A DNA stretch of 64,000 bases from Arthrinium phaeospermum (lineage: Eukaryota; Ascomycota; Sordariomycetes; Amphisphaeriales; Apiosporaceae): positions 2,418,001 through 2,482,000 of the forward strand of contig QYRS01000010.1 in NCBI GenBank assembly GCA_006503535.1, in the 5' to 3' direction. Position numbers and translations under genes: made by a program. The notes below the pieces were generated by a model, which did no database searches, had not been told where the DNA came from, and worked only from the letters and a program-made list of their open reading frames with translations. Positions 1-11,999 of the stretch are shown here, piece after piece. Numbering within the stretch: position 1 is the first letter of the stretch; every line of letters starts with the position of its first letter.

Positions 1-719
1 AGCTGGTGGTTGATACGAGGTCTCTTGACATCGATGGGCTTCTTGCCCTCAAACTTCTTGCTGCCCAGACCCAGCTCACCAGAGGAGCCTTCGCCAAAAA
101 CGAAGACGTCCAGCTTAGCAGTCGGGGCGTGGTTGAGGACGGCGTTGCGCTTGAGGAGGGTGACGGGCTTCTCCTTCTTAGGAGCGGCGACCTTCTTAGG
201 GGCGGCATCCTGCTTGACCTTCTTCTTGGGCCTTTGTTCCTCCTTGGGCTCCTCTTCGCTGCTCTCTTCCTCTGCAGACTCCTCGACCTTGCGCTTGGTA
301 CCGTTGGCTTTGGGGGCAGCAGCCTTCGCAGCAGCAGCAGGCTTGGCGGCAGCCTTGGCTTTCGCGGCGCTGGGCTTCTTGTCGCCATTCGTGGCAGCCG
401 CTGCCTTGACCGGCTTCTTGGGAGCAGCGGCTTTCTTGGGGGCGGCGCGCTTGGCCTTGGGAGCTGGGGCGGGTGCTTCTTCCTCTTCTTCCTCGTCGTC
501 TTCGTCCTCGTCTTTGTCTTCGGCTACCTTTTCATCTTCGACTTCGGACGCGTCACTTTCGGACTCGTCTGCGGGTGGAGGAGCAGCGCGTTTCGACGCG
601 GCGGTCTTGGGAGCAGCGGTCTTCTTTGTCACGCCAGCTTTGGACGCGACCTTTGCAGCAGGCTTCGGCGCGGCAGCAGGCGCGGCGGCCTTTGTGGCGG
701 CAGTTCTCCTGGGAGGCAT
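1..719 (-). CDS. RCC1-like Ran guanine nucleotide exchange factor, 5' part
   Basis: Reading leftward from the ATG at 719, the frame stays open to the window edge, giving about 239 residues of an incomplete protein. The first 190 or so residues are low complexity: Ala/Lys/Pro-rich with an acidic Glu/Asp run and basic clusters such as KRKVEE and RPKKKVK that resemble nuclear localisation signals. The last visible part reads LDVFVFGEGSSGELGLG, the start of an RCC1 beta-propeller repeat. Known for the family: RCC1/Pim1 loads GTP on Ran on chromatin and sets the nuclear import-export gradient. A basic and acidic tail before the propeller is common in filamentous fungi. The rest of the propeller lies outside the window, so Ran-GEF as opposed to another RCC1-repeat protein is inferred from one repeat plus the tail. 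Confidence 0.75.
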   Translation of the reverse strand, partial: MPPRRTAATKAAAPAAAPKPAAKVASKAGVTKKTAAPKTAASKRAAPPPADESESDASEVEDEKVAEDKDEDEDDEEEEEEAPAPAPKAKRAAPKKAAAPKKPVKAAAATNGDKKPSAAKAKAAAKPAAAAKAAAPKANGTKRKVEESAEEESSEEEPKEEQRPKKKVKQDAAPKKVAAPKKEKPVTLLKRNAVLNHAPTAKLDVFVFGEGSSGELGLGSKKFEGKKPIDVKRPRINHQ

Positions 720-2144
720 TGTGTGGTTTCTGGTATAGGGAAAAGGGGAAGGAAATAGACAGCGGTGAAGCCACCTACTCTAGAGATGAGGATGGGGTTT
801 GGATGGGGGTGTTGACGCGCCGGGCGCGTGGGTGCGAAAGTTGTGGTAGATGACTGATGATGATGGCGCAAAAGGATGTTGATGCGTCGCGCTCAGAAAC
901 TTTCGAGTCTTCGTCAGGCAGTCCTCGTACGATGGTCGCTTGATCGTTAACCTCGAGTTGGCCTTTGGGGGGTCGCAAATGTTGTTCGTCAGAAAGAACA
1001 ATTGGAAGATGAGGTGGAATTGAGGAAAAAGAGGTTGGAATATTTTCTTCAATGGGACGGATGGGAGTTGGGTTGGGTGTGGGTTGGTGGTGTGTGCAAC
1101 GCAGTAAAAGTCGCGCCTCAGTTAATATTTTTCGTTGAAAGGTGCTGCCGGGTGCAAGGGTAAGCTGGGTATGAGGAACGTCTAGCTCCGAATCAGCAGG
1201 CCTGCACTGGCCTGGAGACCAGGGCCCCAGTGGGTTTATCGACGTGAATCAGGTCAGTTTAGGCATGGCTCAGGCCTCGAGTGGAGAGGAGACAATCCCT
1301 CGGCGCTCCGATTAGCTGGTCTCCTGAGCCAGCGCCGCCCCAATTCTTCCCCTAAGCAGAACGGCTGCCCCCACACAAGCTCTGACCGCCTACCACATCC
1401 TGCTGCTGCCAGCGGGAAAAAGTTCAACGGCAGAACCCCCTACTTACATCACCAACACGCCATGCGATACGATGGGAAAAACATGGCGCGACATTGACCG
1501 TATGCTACCACGTGCAGTCGGAGACAGTGACGCGACACCCCTATCACGCTTCAACCGCATCACGTATCGGCTTTGGTGGTGATTGGATGCGATTGCTGAT
1601 TGGAGACTCAGAATTGAACAGAAAACCCGAATGATTGATTGATTGTTCAACACTATTATTAAACTCCAGCAGCCGCAGCCGGTAATTGGAGGTTGGCTGA
1701 CTACTGACAATCGTTGGGCCACTATGTTTGCCGCCTCCCTCTGGTTGCATCACAATCTATCTCTGCATTCGGCCACTCTGAATTCCATCGCATGTAGCAT
1801 GAAGTTGTGCCGTCACACATAATTACAACAGGAAGCAGTGTTGGTTGTTGTCGTCAAAAGACGCATCAATTTATTAAATCTGTTGTCTGCGGGCTCCCTT
1901 AGTAGGACCTGAAACCAAAGCAACGCCGACCAAATGCCCCTCTAGCCACTGGTATCAATTCTCAATCCGTGTCCCTAACGCCGCGTGGCAAATGCTTTCT
2001 TTCCCATTTCCATTTCTTGTGTCTGTTTGTGTTTTTGCTCATCCCATGGGTGCGCAGTACCGCGGCCCCTCTTTAAGCCAATGCAACGTTGGCAGGTGGT
2101 CCGCGCCAGACGCCTGCCAGACGCCTGCTAGTGGACCGAGCCGT
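720..2144. other. Intergenic: RCC1-like upstream region and metallothionein-like 3' flank
   Basis: No ORF here has coding character. The part next to 720 must hold the 5' leader and promoter of the leftward RCC1-like gene. The part next to 2,144 is the 3' flank of the leftward Cys-rich gene. No clear TATA box was seen. Confidence 0.5.
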
Positions 2145-2611
2145 CTATTTCTTGGTGGTGAAGTCGGTCTCGTTGGGGTTGGCGGCGCCGGCAGTGGCGG
2201 ACTTCTCGCAGGTACAGGCGTCGGCAGGACGGGAACCGCAGGCGCAAGAGGAGCCGGCCACGGGGGCGTTCTCGGTGGCAGAGCGGTCGCAGTTGCACTG
2301 GCCGGCGGGTCTAGCGTGGCAGGAGCAGCGGGCGCCGTCGACCTTGTTCTCCGAGGCGGCCTTGTCGCAGGTGCAGTTGAGGGCCTGCTGCTTGCCGCAG
2401 GAGCACTTGGCTTGCTTAGCTGTGTGGGAGGACATCGTGTTAGCTTCTCTTCCCCTAGACGAGGTATGTAGGTGGGCAGGTAGGTAGGTAGGCAGATGGG
2501 AGCGAATGCCGATTGATTGTTCTGCTTCTGGAGAGACTTACCACAGACGCACTCTCCGCCGGCGGACTTGCCGCAGCAGTTGGAAGAGGCTTGGGCGACT
2601 TCGGTGGCCAT
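2145..2611 (-). CDS. Metallothionein-like Cys-rich protein, two exons
   Basis: Complement of exons 2542-2611 and 2145-2419, with a 122-base intron (GTAAGT...CACAG). The spliced product is 114 residues. Cysteines occur throughout in CxC and CC patterns: NCCGKSAGGECVC across the junction, then KCSCGKQ, NCTCDKA, RCSCHARPAGQCNCD, CACGSRPADACTC. The repeated CxCxK/R modules look like a metal-thiolate protein. I recognise this as a fungal Cys-rich family related to copper-resistance metallothioneins, so copper or zinc sequestration in the cytosol is the inferred role. The junction falls inside the Cys pattern and restores it exactly, which supports the intron. The unspliced downstream ORF would start at an internal ATG and lose the first Cys module. 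Confidence 0.8.
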
Positions 2612-2805
2612 TGTGAAGTGTTGTTGGAGTTTGGGGTTTGGTGGTGAGAGAGTGGTGGTTGTAGTTTTGGCGAGTTGTGGAATGGTCTCCAAGAAACGGG
2701 ATGTAGGAGAGTGTTTGCCTGAGGAAATGAAGTGGTGAAGCTGTAAGACTGATCTTGTGATTTTTGGGCTCTTCTGGAACTCCTTCTTTGGCTGGGGAAC
2801 GGCTG

Positions 2806-2812
2806 CTTTTAT
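2806..2812 (-). promoter_or_regulatory. TATA-like box for the metallothionein-like gene
   Basis: On the minus strand ATAAAAG lies about 195 bases upstream of the ATG at 2611. Inverted CCAAT motifs occur further upstream (GATTGG near 2905). This is pattern match only. Confidence 0.35.
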
Positions 2813-3493
2813 GTACGTCTGGCCAGCCGGTTACTGGATATGGAAAGTACCACTTACATCACTGTTGGCTGGGGTGCTCAGTGTCATGCCAATTACCTCG
2901 CCTCTGATTGGCCGTTAGTGGGGGCTCCGCTGAGCTCCGACCAATCAAACCATCGGTGATTACGCCCAACTTCAACGCTTGCGCAGGACCGTCCTTACCT
3001 TAATCGATTATGCAGGGGCACCATGGCACGACAGCTTGTCAATCCATGGCCTTCCAATGGTTAGTCACCCGCGCTGAGCCGCCCAGGTTCTTGTCGTACG
3101 TTCTCGGCATATACCTAACTGCAGTTGCTCGTTGGATTGCCTCTTTGCGAGAAGCTAACGCCAACATCCTGCTTTGCCACCGCCAGTGCTTTCCTTACAA
3201 GCTAGACCCCAAACAAACGAAACGATCGCAACGACAAGTTGAGTATCTGCTCATATGTACTCATGGCACATGTCTTGGGGAGTCTCTTTATAATTAAAGA
3301 TCTTATTAGATGCTATATCTAGGTGCATAAGATTCGTAATGCACTTTGCACTTGCTGGACCAACTCGGCCAAGGTTTGAACTTGGCCGCAGTGTTGAGGA
3401 GCTCTCTGGCAAGGCTCGTCGCCGCTGACCACCGGACACATTCGCCCTTCACTGCCTGCTGATGCCCCCCTACGTATGACAGGGTCTCGGGCT
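2813..3493. other. Intergenic, no gene seen
   Basis: Distal upstream region of the metallothionein-like gene. ORFs are short and without recognisable features. Confidence 0.4.
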
Positions 3494-4680
3494 TCACTTA
3501 CTCGACTTCTGTCGCTTTCGCTTCGATGATGTTGGCTGGTCATGCGCGACAGGCGACCGGGCTAGCTGACGGTGGGCTGAGGTAGAACCACTAAGGCTAC
3601 CGGCGCCACTGATCCTCTCCGGCCGATAGTCAGTTGACGCTCTGTAGCCCCACATGCTCGAGCAGGCCGTATCCTGTTCGTCCTCTATACTTCCAGAAGA
3701 AGATGGCAAAGATAGCTCGAAAGGTCCAGGTTTGGCAGTCACCAGCTTCGGGGCTGCCATCGGGGTTGCCATCGGGGTTGCTCGACGGTGCCGCTGTCCC
3801 CGCAAATGCCTCGGGTCTTCCTTCTCCTTTGAATGGGCCCAGCCCATGGGCGTCCCCCGGGTCTCTTGTGGTACCGTTATCATGAACCGCCTGCCGTTCT
3901 GCCGCAACCTAGCATCTCGATGTACGGTCCCTGTCTGTCGCCTTGGCGCTCCAGTCTACACTGCCAGTTATCCCAGATGGCTTGCTCCCGCAACGGAAAG
4001 CGGCATAAGATTGACCGTCGCGGCGAAGAGTAGACGGTCCTACCCACATCGGCTCGTCTTCGATAGCCTTCGCAGGCGGCGAGGAGGCGGTAGGCGTGGA
4101 TCGTCTCGGGTGGTGGGTCGTCCGATGGCCTTCCGCCACCAGCGCAATGCTGCAGATTGGCTCTGTACGAACGCTTAGGGTGATGACACCCCGGGCGAGT
4201 CGACAGTCTTAGGTCCATGACTTCGAGCCTGGAGTGCTCACAGGAAACTACTGACACGTTTGGACGGACTTCTACGGCCATAATGCGAGGCGGTATTATA
4301 GATGGGTCTCGCCGTCTGTCGTTGGAGGAAAAGAAAACATTTCTTGAATATTGCTAAGACATCATGCACCTGATCGAGTTTGACATGCAGGGTACTCGCC
4401 ACTCGTCTGAGGCCCATTTGGCTCCAGAGATGTTAGCATGTCCCATCTGTACTTGACGTCTCATGTCTTCTAGACCTTCTCCCATCATGAGCGTATTGCT
4501 CCAGTCAGATGTTAAAATGATGCAGGCAAACCAGATCTTGCTGTCAAAGGCCTTTCTGATAGGATCTCGGCTGGCGCTGAGCGGGATGAGGCTGCCCACC
4601 TTCATCTTTCTGTGGTAAGTTCGGAGGACTTCTCTCCCGAAGTCGCATTCGAACGCGGCCCGACTGTTGATGAACCTCAT
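3494..4680 (-). other. Gene-like but unresolved minus-strand segment
   Basis: Three minus-strand stretches (about 4354-4680, 3909-4139 and 3494-3800) read like protein, and the last ends in a basic tail (SSKRKRQKSSK). Stops and frame changes separate them and I could not build a convincing exon chain. It could be a rapidly evolving multi-exon gene or a decaying one. No domain was recognised. Expression data or a homologue would be needed to define exons. Confidence 0.2.
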
Positions 4681-5079
4681 TGTGGTGTGTACCTCGAGTC
4701 TGGGACTACGATCTGGCTCTGCTCTATCCCAGTAAAGAGCCCGTCGAACTCGACTCTAATTTCTACCAGCATCTGGCCCACCTCTTGTGCCTCGACGGCG
4801 CGCGGGTTCAGGACGAGGTCGGGTGGCGGTGGGAAGTGGGTGGCCGCTGATCATGTTGATGATCCTTGCTCGTCACTAACGGAGGACTCGAGTAGTAGGT
4901 CGTTCACTCCTGGAGGTTGGTTGGAACATGATGTCTCGCGCTTGCTTCGGGGATTGTTAGATTAGTGGGCAGCGTTGTGTTGAGTCGGTCCTGTCGTTTC
5001 CCCGGGGGAAGATCGGCCTTTTGTGTTAGGGAAGCATAGTTTCAAGAACAAACCTCATGAGCCCATTCAGGGGCTGAGC

Positions 5080-5673
5080 TCATAGGCCGCCGAAACATGC
5101 GAAAAGGCCCAGTCCAATCTTGGGAATCCTGACGAATGACGGTATAACGTATATCGTGTAGAGTGCACTCCCTGCACCCCCTACAGACTCCGCTGTATTG
5201 GCTTGAGAAGCTAGCAGGGATGATAGCAGGGGGTGAGCTTCAATGGGCGACACTCGTTTATGATTCTGCAATAAATACAGAAACCCATCTCTCTTGTAGG
5301 TCTTGTCAATCTTGACATTGGCTTCCAATGACCAGTCTTCCAGTCTCGATTCAGGGCCGGAGAGTTCGTTAATGCTGTCTTTCCTTTTGATAACGAGCTT
5401 AACCCAGTGATCCTCCGGTACCACATAGCACCCTGGCGAGAAGCCGAAAAGGGTACTGATCCGAGCGGCGTAGCGTGGGGAGCGTAACGTGTCCTCGGCC
5501 TCTTTCGAACAAAGGTCGATGCACAAGGTGTGCTGTTGGACAGAGACTGCTTTGATTTCGCTGAGCGGGTACCCCTGCCCTGCGAACTTGAGAACAAGTC
5601 CGTTGCCCGGCACTTTTTGGTGTGCTCGGCAATTTTGATGTCTTTGCTTGTCTTGAGGATGTATCGGATGCAA
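5080..5673 (-). pseudogene. Unresolved ORF, possible retroelement gag-like relic
   Basis: A leftward ORF of up to 197 codons. The central part (ALTERNATING charged and hydrophobic segments around CSKEAEDTLRSPRYAARIS and EDHWVKLVIKRKDSI) faintly resembles the RNA-binding-like region of fungal LINE ORF1 proteins. No zinc knuckle, reverse transcriptase or poly(A) tail is visible beside it, so the assignment is weak. It may equally be an orphan gene or chance ORF. Confidence 0.22.
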
Positions 5674-6590
5674 AACAGGTTCGAGGGAGCAGTGGGGGGT
5701 CTACATGGCGGTGAATTCTTCTTGCGAAAGCCAGTGTTGAGTTGACTGGCTCATTGCTCTAGTTTGTCCACGGTCTTTTGCAAGCTTTCCAACTCGGCGC
5801 GATCCGGTCCAGCCATGGCAGCTCTCGCCAGTAAGAAGCGAACAGGGAGCCACAAGTTGGGTTGGACAAAGGCATAGTGGTGGATGACCTCAATTGGGAG
5901 CCACCGCTGCGAGGGATATGGGTCGATGGCTGCTCAGCAGATATGGTGTCCAAGTCGGTGCAGAAAGGGGTGCGGTAGCTTCTTAAATAACAAACGATGG
6001 CTCTGGTCGACAGAGGTCGTGATCGCTGTGACCGCAGGCATTGATCCCGACGATGCACTCGACTGCCTCCAGGTAGCCCAGCACAGCAAGTTCACACTCC
6101 AAGACCTCATGCGTGCCATCTCTGCCATGACCTGCGAGGTTCTTCATGAGCTATCGCTGATGATACCTGTGACCTCCGAACTGTGACAAGTGCGCCTGGA
6201 ATTGGTACGTCGGACGGCTGGATTGCATCACATAGTCGGCCATCCGCCCAGCGGTCTTGGGAAGCCTGAATCAGAGTCTTTGCAATACTGCAGTGTTTCT
6301 AGAATAAATATCCAAGGACCTATAGAAAGTAAGTCTAGGCGACCACCGGACTATCAAGGCCCAACACGAGTTACAAGGGCTACCGTCTATGTAAGCTCGC
6401 GACATACACCTCGATATTTGTTTTGACGTTTTCCATAGCACTGCGAGGTGCAAGATCGCTTCTCTCCTACATTTGTTACTTCCAGTATTCCACTTCTACT
6501 CGAGCAACCACAAGACACGCCTTTTCACGCCGTACGCATAGGGCGTGAAGTGGTGATTTACGATGAATGGGATGAAATAGCTGGCTGACC
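5674..6590. other. Non-coding or degraded sequence
   Basis: ORFs of about 100 codons occur on both strands but none has a recognisable motif or a consistent gene structure. Confidence 0.3.
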
Positions 6591-7058
6591 ATGTCAACGG
6601 ATGTTCTGGCGCAAAATGTACCTTTCATCCTCGGGATAGCCAAGAGCCCAAAGACTAACATCGTCCCAGACAGGAAGTTTGACACCTTGCGCCAGACTGT
6701 GTACTTCATAGATGGAAAGAACAAGCAAGCCGAAGTGCTGAGCACCGCGAGATACATGGGGTGTACTGTTACCCAAGGCAAAAAGCTCGGGTATTTCAGC
6801 ACCTGGAGTGAATCTATGAACGCCAACGACTTCGAATACGTCACACCGAAACAACGAGCAGAGGAGGAAGATGATTGGAAACCAGAAACAAGCGACCAGC
6901 TAGTAGTGATCCTGATCCAGCTCCATCGGGAAAGAGGCCGAAGACGAACAAGCAGGGGGGAACTGTCGCTGCGCAGTCTGGATGTCGGTGATCCCTGCGT
7001 GTGTGATGGCACCCAACTCACCATTCCTCGAAACGTAGGATGCAACCCAAGGATATAA
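6591..7058 (+). CDS. Hypothetical ORF, 155 residues
   Basis: It starts at an ATG and encodes a mixed hydrophilic protein that reads naturally up to about residue 104 (for example GKNKQAEVLSTARYMGCTV), then becomes Arg-rich and less convincing. No domain was recognised, and no TATA-like box or neighbour context supports expression. It may be an exon of a larger gene or a fragment of an older one. Confidence 0.25.
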   Translation: MSTDVLAQNVPFILGIAKSPKTNIVPDRKFDTLRQTVYFIDGKNKQAEVLSTARYMGCTVTQGKKLGYFSTWSESMNANDFEYVTPKQRAEEEDDWKPETSDQLVVILIQLHRERGRRRTSRGELSLRSLDVGDPCVCDGTQLTIPRNVGCNPRI

Positions 7059-8818
7059 GAGAAGCCAAGATCAAGAGGACCAGTCTGGTTTACGAGATGA
7101 GCCACTACGTGAAGAGACCCAGAACTCGAGCCAGAAACTCGCACTCGCACCCACGTGTTTGAGGGCAGTGCTTCTGCTGACCATGACCCCTGCCCAGCTA
7201 ACGTGGCCGTAACCGCAGCACCGGTGTGCCTGCCTGATGCCTACCTTAAGTGCCTACCTTAAGTACTTACGTATCACTCTTACTAAGCCCCTTATTCTCC
7301 AGTACGCCCCGTCTTTCCCTTCCCACTCAATAGTCCTCCCACAGACAGAGCCCGGGTGAAGGGTCCGTATGGGCATAAGAGTGAGTCGGAGATTATTCAT
7401 CCTGGAAGATACACACAATCTAAGCTCCATCTACCATACGATATGGTCCTTACGTGGGATTTCGCATCTCCCGTCATCTATCAGGAATAGACAGATGTGC
7501 GTGTTACGAGGTAAATAGGGCCAAGCATAAGGGGAGAGAGCGTGTGCAGCTCAAAAATGACTGTGACAATTGCAACCCCGAGCCCCCAAAGCCCGAACCC
7601 CGACCAGTCGTCATCGAGCCACGACGTGGATGCTTTGGCATCTAGGTTCCTCCGAGTTGAATCTCGCGTCGAGTCACAATAGCCAGTTGGTGCATGGTAA
7701 GGGTCTGGTTGTTGGCTTTCCGGCCAAAGTTACAATCGATAATATCTGATGACAGTGGACAAACATGGTGGTGCAAGTCAGAAAATAAGCTGTGAATAAC
7801 TAACCATTCCCCCTGTGCAAATGTGACTCAATGACGAGGCCCAGCAGGGGCAGCCGCCGACCAAGTGCGCTGTGAAAATCGGGAGGACTGCCCACAGAAA
7901 AGAAAAGGGCCGAGATAATTGGGACCGTCGCTCTCGCATTCGCATCTCCCCCGCTAGCCACTTAATCTGCAGTACATACGGTGCGGCTGAAGAATGGGGC
8001 CCGCGGAGTTGGGGGGGACCGGAGAATAACCACGTAAGCCTTTCGAGCGCCCGAAGCGCAAAGTCCCCATGCCGATTTGCGCATCTCGCGACTGCGGCCA
8101 ATTGCGATTGTCGGGATAGGAACACTGGGAACTAACTGCCTGTCCAATTTTACGTGTCGCGCCCGTTAGTTAAGCTGCTGCCTACCGCTAGCCGGGCCCG
8201 TAGACGCAAGTCGGTGGTGGCTTGGCGCTTGGCGCTTTTGTCGTCGACGGGGGTTCAGCTGGGTGACTAAGCGGGTAGGAATCCGCCGTGGCCAATGAGC
8301 GCGCAGCTGAATGGGTTATGTCGTCTTGTTGGATCTAAGCGAAAAGGCACTAGAAGAGATCTGACGCCTAGTGTTACAATCTTTTGCTGCCATTAGCATC
8401 ACAGTAATGGGGGGCGGAGCGAATCCTTCTGGCGTCATTTATGGCACCTCTGGCAAGGCTTGGAACGTTCGGCCACGTTTTGCACACGAAAAATCTCCAT
8501 GCTGCGCTCGCTATGCGGTAGCCGCGGGTGGGGGGTAGACCTCCGTCGGACTGAGGCTCCGTCGGACTGAATGATCTGGGAGAGCTGATATAAGGATGGC
8601 CGTCGCCACGGGTTTCTGGGCAGGTCTTGGTTCGACAGCATACTCCAACCACCACCACCGACCGATAGACTTTCGGCTCGATACCAGCCAAAGCTAGCAG
8701 ACATAAAAGACTCACAGAGAGGAATATAGCCATTGCCGATCAGTCCCACATCCCTTCATCAAGTAGCCAGATACACTAGAGCATCCGATCTGCTCCAGGT
8801 CCGCCCACCACCGCCGCC
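7059..8818. other. Intergenic: upstream region of the RTA1-like gene
   Basis: No credible gene in about 1.75 kb. The right end carries a TATA-like box and the 5' leader of the RTA1-like gene. Confidence 0.5.
8589..8594 (+). promoter_or_regulatory. TATA-like box for the RTA1-like gene
   Basis: TATAAG about 225 bases upstream of the ATG at 8819, within GATATAAGGATGG. Pattern match only. Confidence 0.35.
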
Positions 8819-9895
8819 ATGGTGTCCGCCTCCGACTTCACCCCCGTGTGCAACACGACCATCCTCTCCACCGAGCAGTGCACGCCGCAGACCTGCTGCT
8901 TGCAGCAGGGCTGGATGGACTACCTGCCGACGCTGCCCGGCAACATCCTGTACGCGGCCCTGTTCGGCCTCATCCTGCTGCCGAACCTCTACTTCACGGC
9001 CCGGGCGCGCACCTGGTCCTTCGGCGCGTGGCTGTCGCTGGGCCTGCTCGGCGAGATCGTCGGCTACGTCGGCCGCATCCTGCTGCACGAAAACATATTC
9101 AGCTTCAACGGCTTCCTCCTCTACCTCATCCCCCTCACCATCGCGCCTGCCTTCATCACCGCCAGCATGTACCTCTGCCTGGCCCGCCTCGTCCACGTCG
9201 CCGACCCGGCCCTGCAGTACACCCGCCTCCGGCCCATGATGTACACCTGGATCTTCGTCACCTTCGACTTCATCGCCCTCGTCCTGCAGGGCGCCGGCGG
9301 CGGCATCACGGCCACGGGCGACGACAACCAGGACCAGGTCGACCTGGGCGTCAACATCATGATGGCGGGCCTCGGGTTCCAGGTCTTCTCCCTCATCGCC
9401 TTTTCGGCCCTGTGCCTCGACTTCGCCTGGCGGGTGCGCCGGGGCCAGCGCGCCTGGCGCACCGCCGCGTCCATCGACTCCTCCGCCGACCCCGGCGTCG
9501 AGGACCGCTACCGGGCGCTGCGCGCGACCCTCATGTTCCGCGGCCTGGTGGGCGCGCTCGCGGCCGCCGTCTTCCTCATCATCGTGCGGTCCGTCTACCG
9601 GCTGGCCGAGCTGCAGGGCGGCTTCCACGGCAAGCTGGCCAACAACGAGGTCGTATTCATGATCATCGAGGGGCCCATGGTCATCCTGGCCTGCGCCGCC
9701 CTCGTCGCCTTCCACCCGGGCCTCGCGCTCAAGGGCCATTGGGACATGAAGGGCTTCCAGAGCCTGCCCGCGCAGCACCAGAACGTCACCAAAATGAGCG
9801 TCCTGGGCGGCTACGGCACCAGCGCCGACCCGTCGCAGGTGGTTCTAGATCCTGCGCGGGAGGAGGTTGGCCGTACCGACTATCGCCGCACATGA
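8819..9895 (+). CDS. RTA1-family seven-helix membrane protein
   Basis: A single-exon ORF of 358 residues with a good start context (CCGCCATGG). The first 35 residues are Cys-rich and probably luminal or extracellular. Seven hydrophobic helices follow at about 42-60, 67-88, 97-118, 140-160, 178-201, 235-258 and 273-295, then a hydrophilic tail. Helix content and motifs such as GEIVGYVGR, ITASMYLCLARL and LVLQGAGGG match the RTA1/RSB1-like family, fungal proteins linked to resistance to 7-aminocholesterol and to phytosphingosine handling, called lipid-translocating exporters. The substrate here is unknown. Length is typical and no defect is visible. Very GC-rich codon use produces long shadow ORFs in other frames. 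Confidence 0.88.
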   Translation: MVSASDFTPVCNTTILSTEQCTPQTCCLQQGWMDYLPTLPGNILYAALFGLILLPNLYFTARARTWSFGAWLSLGLLGEIVGYVGRILLHENIFSFNGFLLYLIPLTIAPAFITASMYLCLARLVHVADPALQYTRLRPMMYTWIFVTFDFIALVLQGAGGGITATGDDNQDQVDLGVNIMMAGLGFQVFSLIAFSALCLDFAWRVRRGQRAWRTAASIDSSADPGVEDRYRALRATLMFRGLVGALAAAVFLIIVRSVYRLAELQGGFHGKLANNEVVFMIIEGPMVILACAALVAFHPGLALKGHWDMKGFQSLPAQHQNVTKMSVLGGYGTSADPSQVVLDPAREEVGRTDYRRT

Positions 9896-11999
9896 TACGG
9901 CAATGTCCGTCGTTTGTTGAGAAGTAGGTAGAGTCCATGCGAGAAATGATTTGATGGTGGTTTCCTTTTGGTTTTCAGGTTGTCGCAACTGGTCGAATGG
10001 CGTATGATTTGCCGCGAGGCGTTTGGGTCGGGTGCAAGACGGGATGAAACGTGACCTCTTGGCCTATTTGTTTTAGAATGGCGAATGAGGTAGGTGTCGG
10101 GCATCGGGTCGCTTGACCTCCTTGCGCACTAGTTTTTGGTTTTCAAAAAGGGGAATGAGGCAGTGACGTTGGACAGACACTTGATCAGGCTAGCATTGTG
10201 TACTACTAGTGGGGATACCCGCAGTCCCCGATAATCAAGCATATCACAACGTTCCTTGGCGATTCACCATTAAGGTGGCGGGTCGCCGTCGTTTCGATTC
10301 GATTCTCCTGCCCGTCGCTGGGCGTCGACGATTTGCCGTGCAAGCAAGTGGCTTGTTTGGTTTGCCGTTGCTCCGACTGGGCCTTGGCATTCGTAGGTGG
10401 CTCCGAGAAATGGTCGAGAAGTGGTCGAACCAAGCGCTTCCCTGCCGAAGTTGAGTCAAAACTCAGAGTTTGGTCCTAGTTTCAGCTTGGCGAAACTGCC
10501 TTCTAGGCCAGTCCGAAAGCGCCCTCTCAATGCGACACCCATCGTTGTAGGGACTCGGGAGTTGAGAGTGGCCAGAACGTATGCGCGCATGACGATGAGT
10601 GTCGTCGGTGCGAGTTCCATCCATCGACCCATCCATCCATCCGCTCTTACGATGCAGAGGATGGGCAGTGCATCTTACGACAGGCGGTGCGGCCCCCCGA
10701 CCAGTCGCGACTCAAGGATAAATGAAGAAGAGTAAGAAGAATGAGTGATGGATAGACATGGATGGCCGAGCTCGCTCACGAGCCGTCGCTGGGCACTATG
10801 GGTATTATGTATTCGCATCGCCCAACCAAAATGCGCGGGCGGCCAGTCAGAACGGTCCCCAGTACCGGGCCAAGACTTGGAGATAAGAACGTGGGGTAGC
10901 CATTTTAATTGAACCGAATGCAGGCTGCAGGAAGAGGCAGTCATCGACGAGCACTGCGATTGGGTACGGGGCAGCGACAGAAAAGAAGAGGGTGTGAAGC
11001 CAGGCAAAACAAGACGACGAGACGCATGCACGCACCGTCGCAGCGCTAGACCCCGGATCTGCACTGCGACGCTGCCCCGAAGACCCCCAGGCTGGCCCCT
11101 CGTGCACCTATTCGTTGGGGGGCGCTGCACTGACGGCAGCCTGTCGCTGCTTGTTCATGCGGGGTAGTGTGCCGTAGCGGCGCTGCTATTCCTAGCGCCC
11201 AGCGCCAGCCACAGCCCAACCAAGACCCGGCCAGTCATTCGCCGGGCTGCGTCGAGAAAAGAAAAACCCAAGACTTGGGCCAAGACGCACCCCTGCTCAC
11301 GGTTAATCCAATCTAGCCGTGACAACCTTGGTATCCTCTTTTATTTTTTTCTCTTGGCTCTCTCTGGCCTTTTAGCCTTCTGATCGCCGGATGACGTGGG
11401 ATGGGCATTTGCGATGCGCAAAGGGTCCCTCCGAGTTAGGGGGGCTTGTCTGCCTATCTTGCCCATCCTGCCCATCGCCAGCTGTGAGTCCACCTTGACC
11501 GGGGACAACCATGTAAGACGATCTTGCCCACACCGGAAAGGATGAGGCACACAGCGGCAGACCGGCGACTTGCGGGAGCCTGCTTGCCTTCGCAGCGAGA
11601 GCGGGGCAAAAAGGCAAAAAGGAAGGGAAGACAGAAAAAGAGAGAGGGGATGAAGCACTTACACACATGCTTTGGTGGTCTGGCACGTCTATATAGATCA
11701 GAGAAACATCCCCCCTCCCCATCAACTCTGCACTCTCTCTTCATTCTCTCGAAGCAATACACAGACACACACACAGACACAATACAGTCTCCTCTTCTTG
11801 ACATCTAAGCCTGCCTGCGAAGCAAGTTCATGACAGCGAAGCAATCCGATAGCAAGCTACCATCGTCGTCCTTTTGCCCGAGCTACCTAGACCAATACCA
11901 CCCGCGCCCTCGCCGACCAAACACAGAAGGCGGCACACCGTCCCTCTCCACCAAGCCAACACCACCACCACCACCGCCGCCTTTTCGTCCTTTTCCATC
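9896..11999. other. Intergenic, about 2.1 kb
   Basis: No recognised gene. A short CCAT run lies near 10616-10640. The right end (11,700-11,999) is pyrimidine- and CA-rich and looks like a fungal 5' leader for the microprotein at 12,000. Confidence 0.45.
11690..11696 (+). promoter_or_regulatory. TATA-like box upstream of the microprotein
   Basis: TATATAG followed by a CT-rich and CA-repeat leader, about 310 bases before the ATG at 12,000. The spacing is long but fits a fungal leader. Confidence 0.35.

Noticed and set aside
8759..9778. Long minus-strand ORF of 339 codons
   Set aside because: It lies antisense to the RTA1-like gene, lacks any motif and is rich in Gly/Glu/Val from GC-rich codons. 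It is a shadow.
8848..9927. Plus-strand ORF of 359 codons in another frame
   Set aside because: Pro/Arg/His-rich shadow of the RTA1-like gene.
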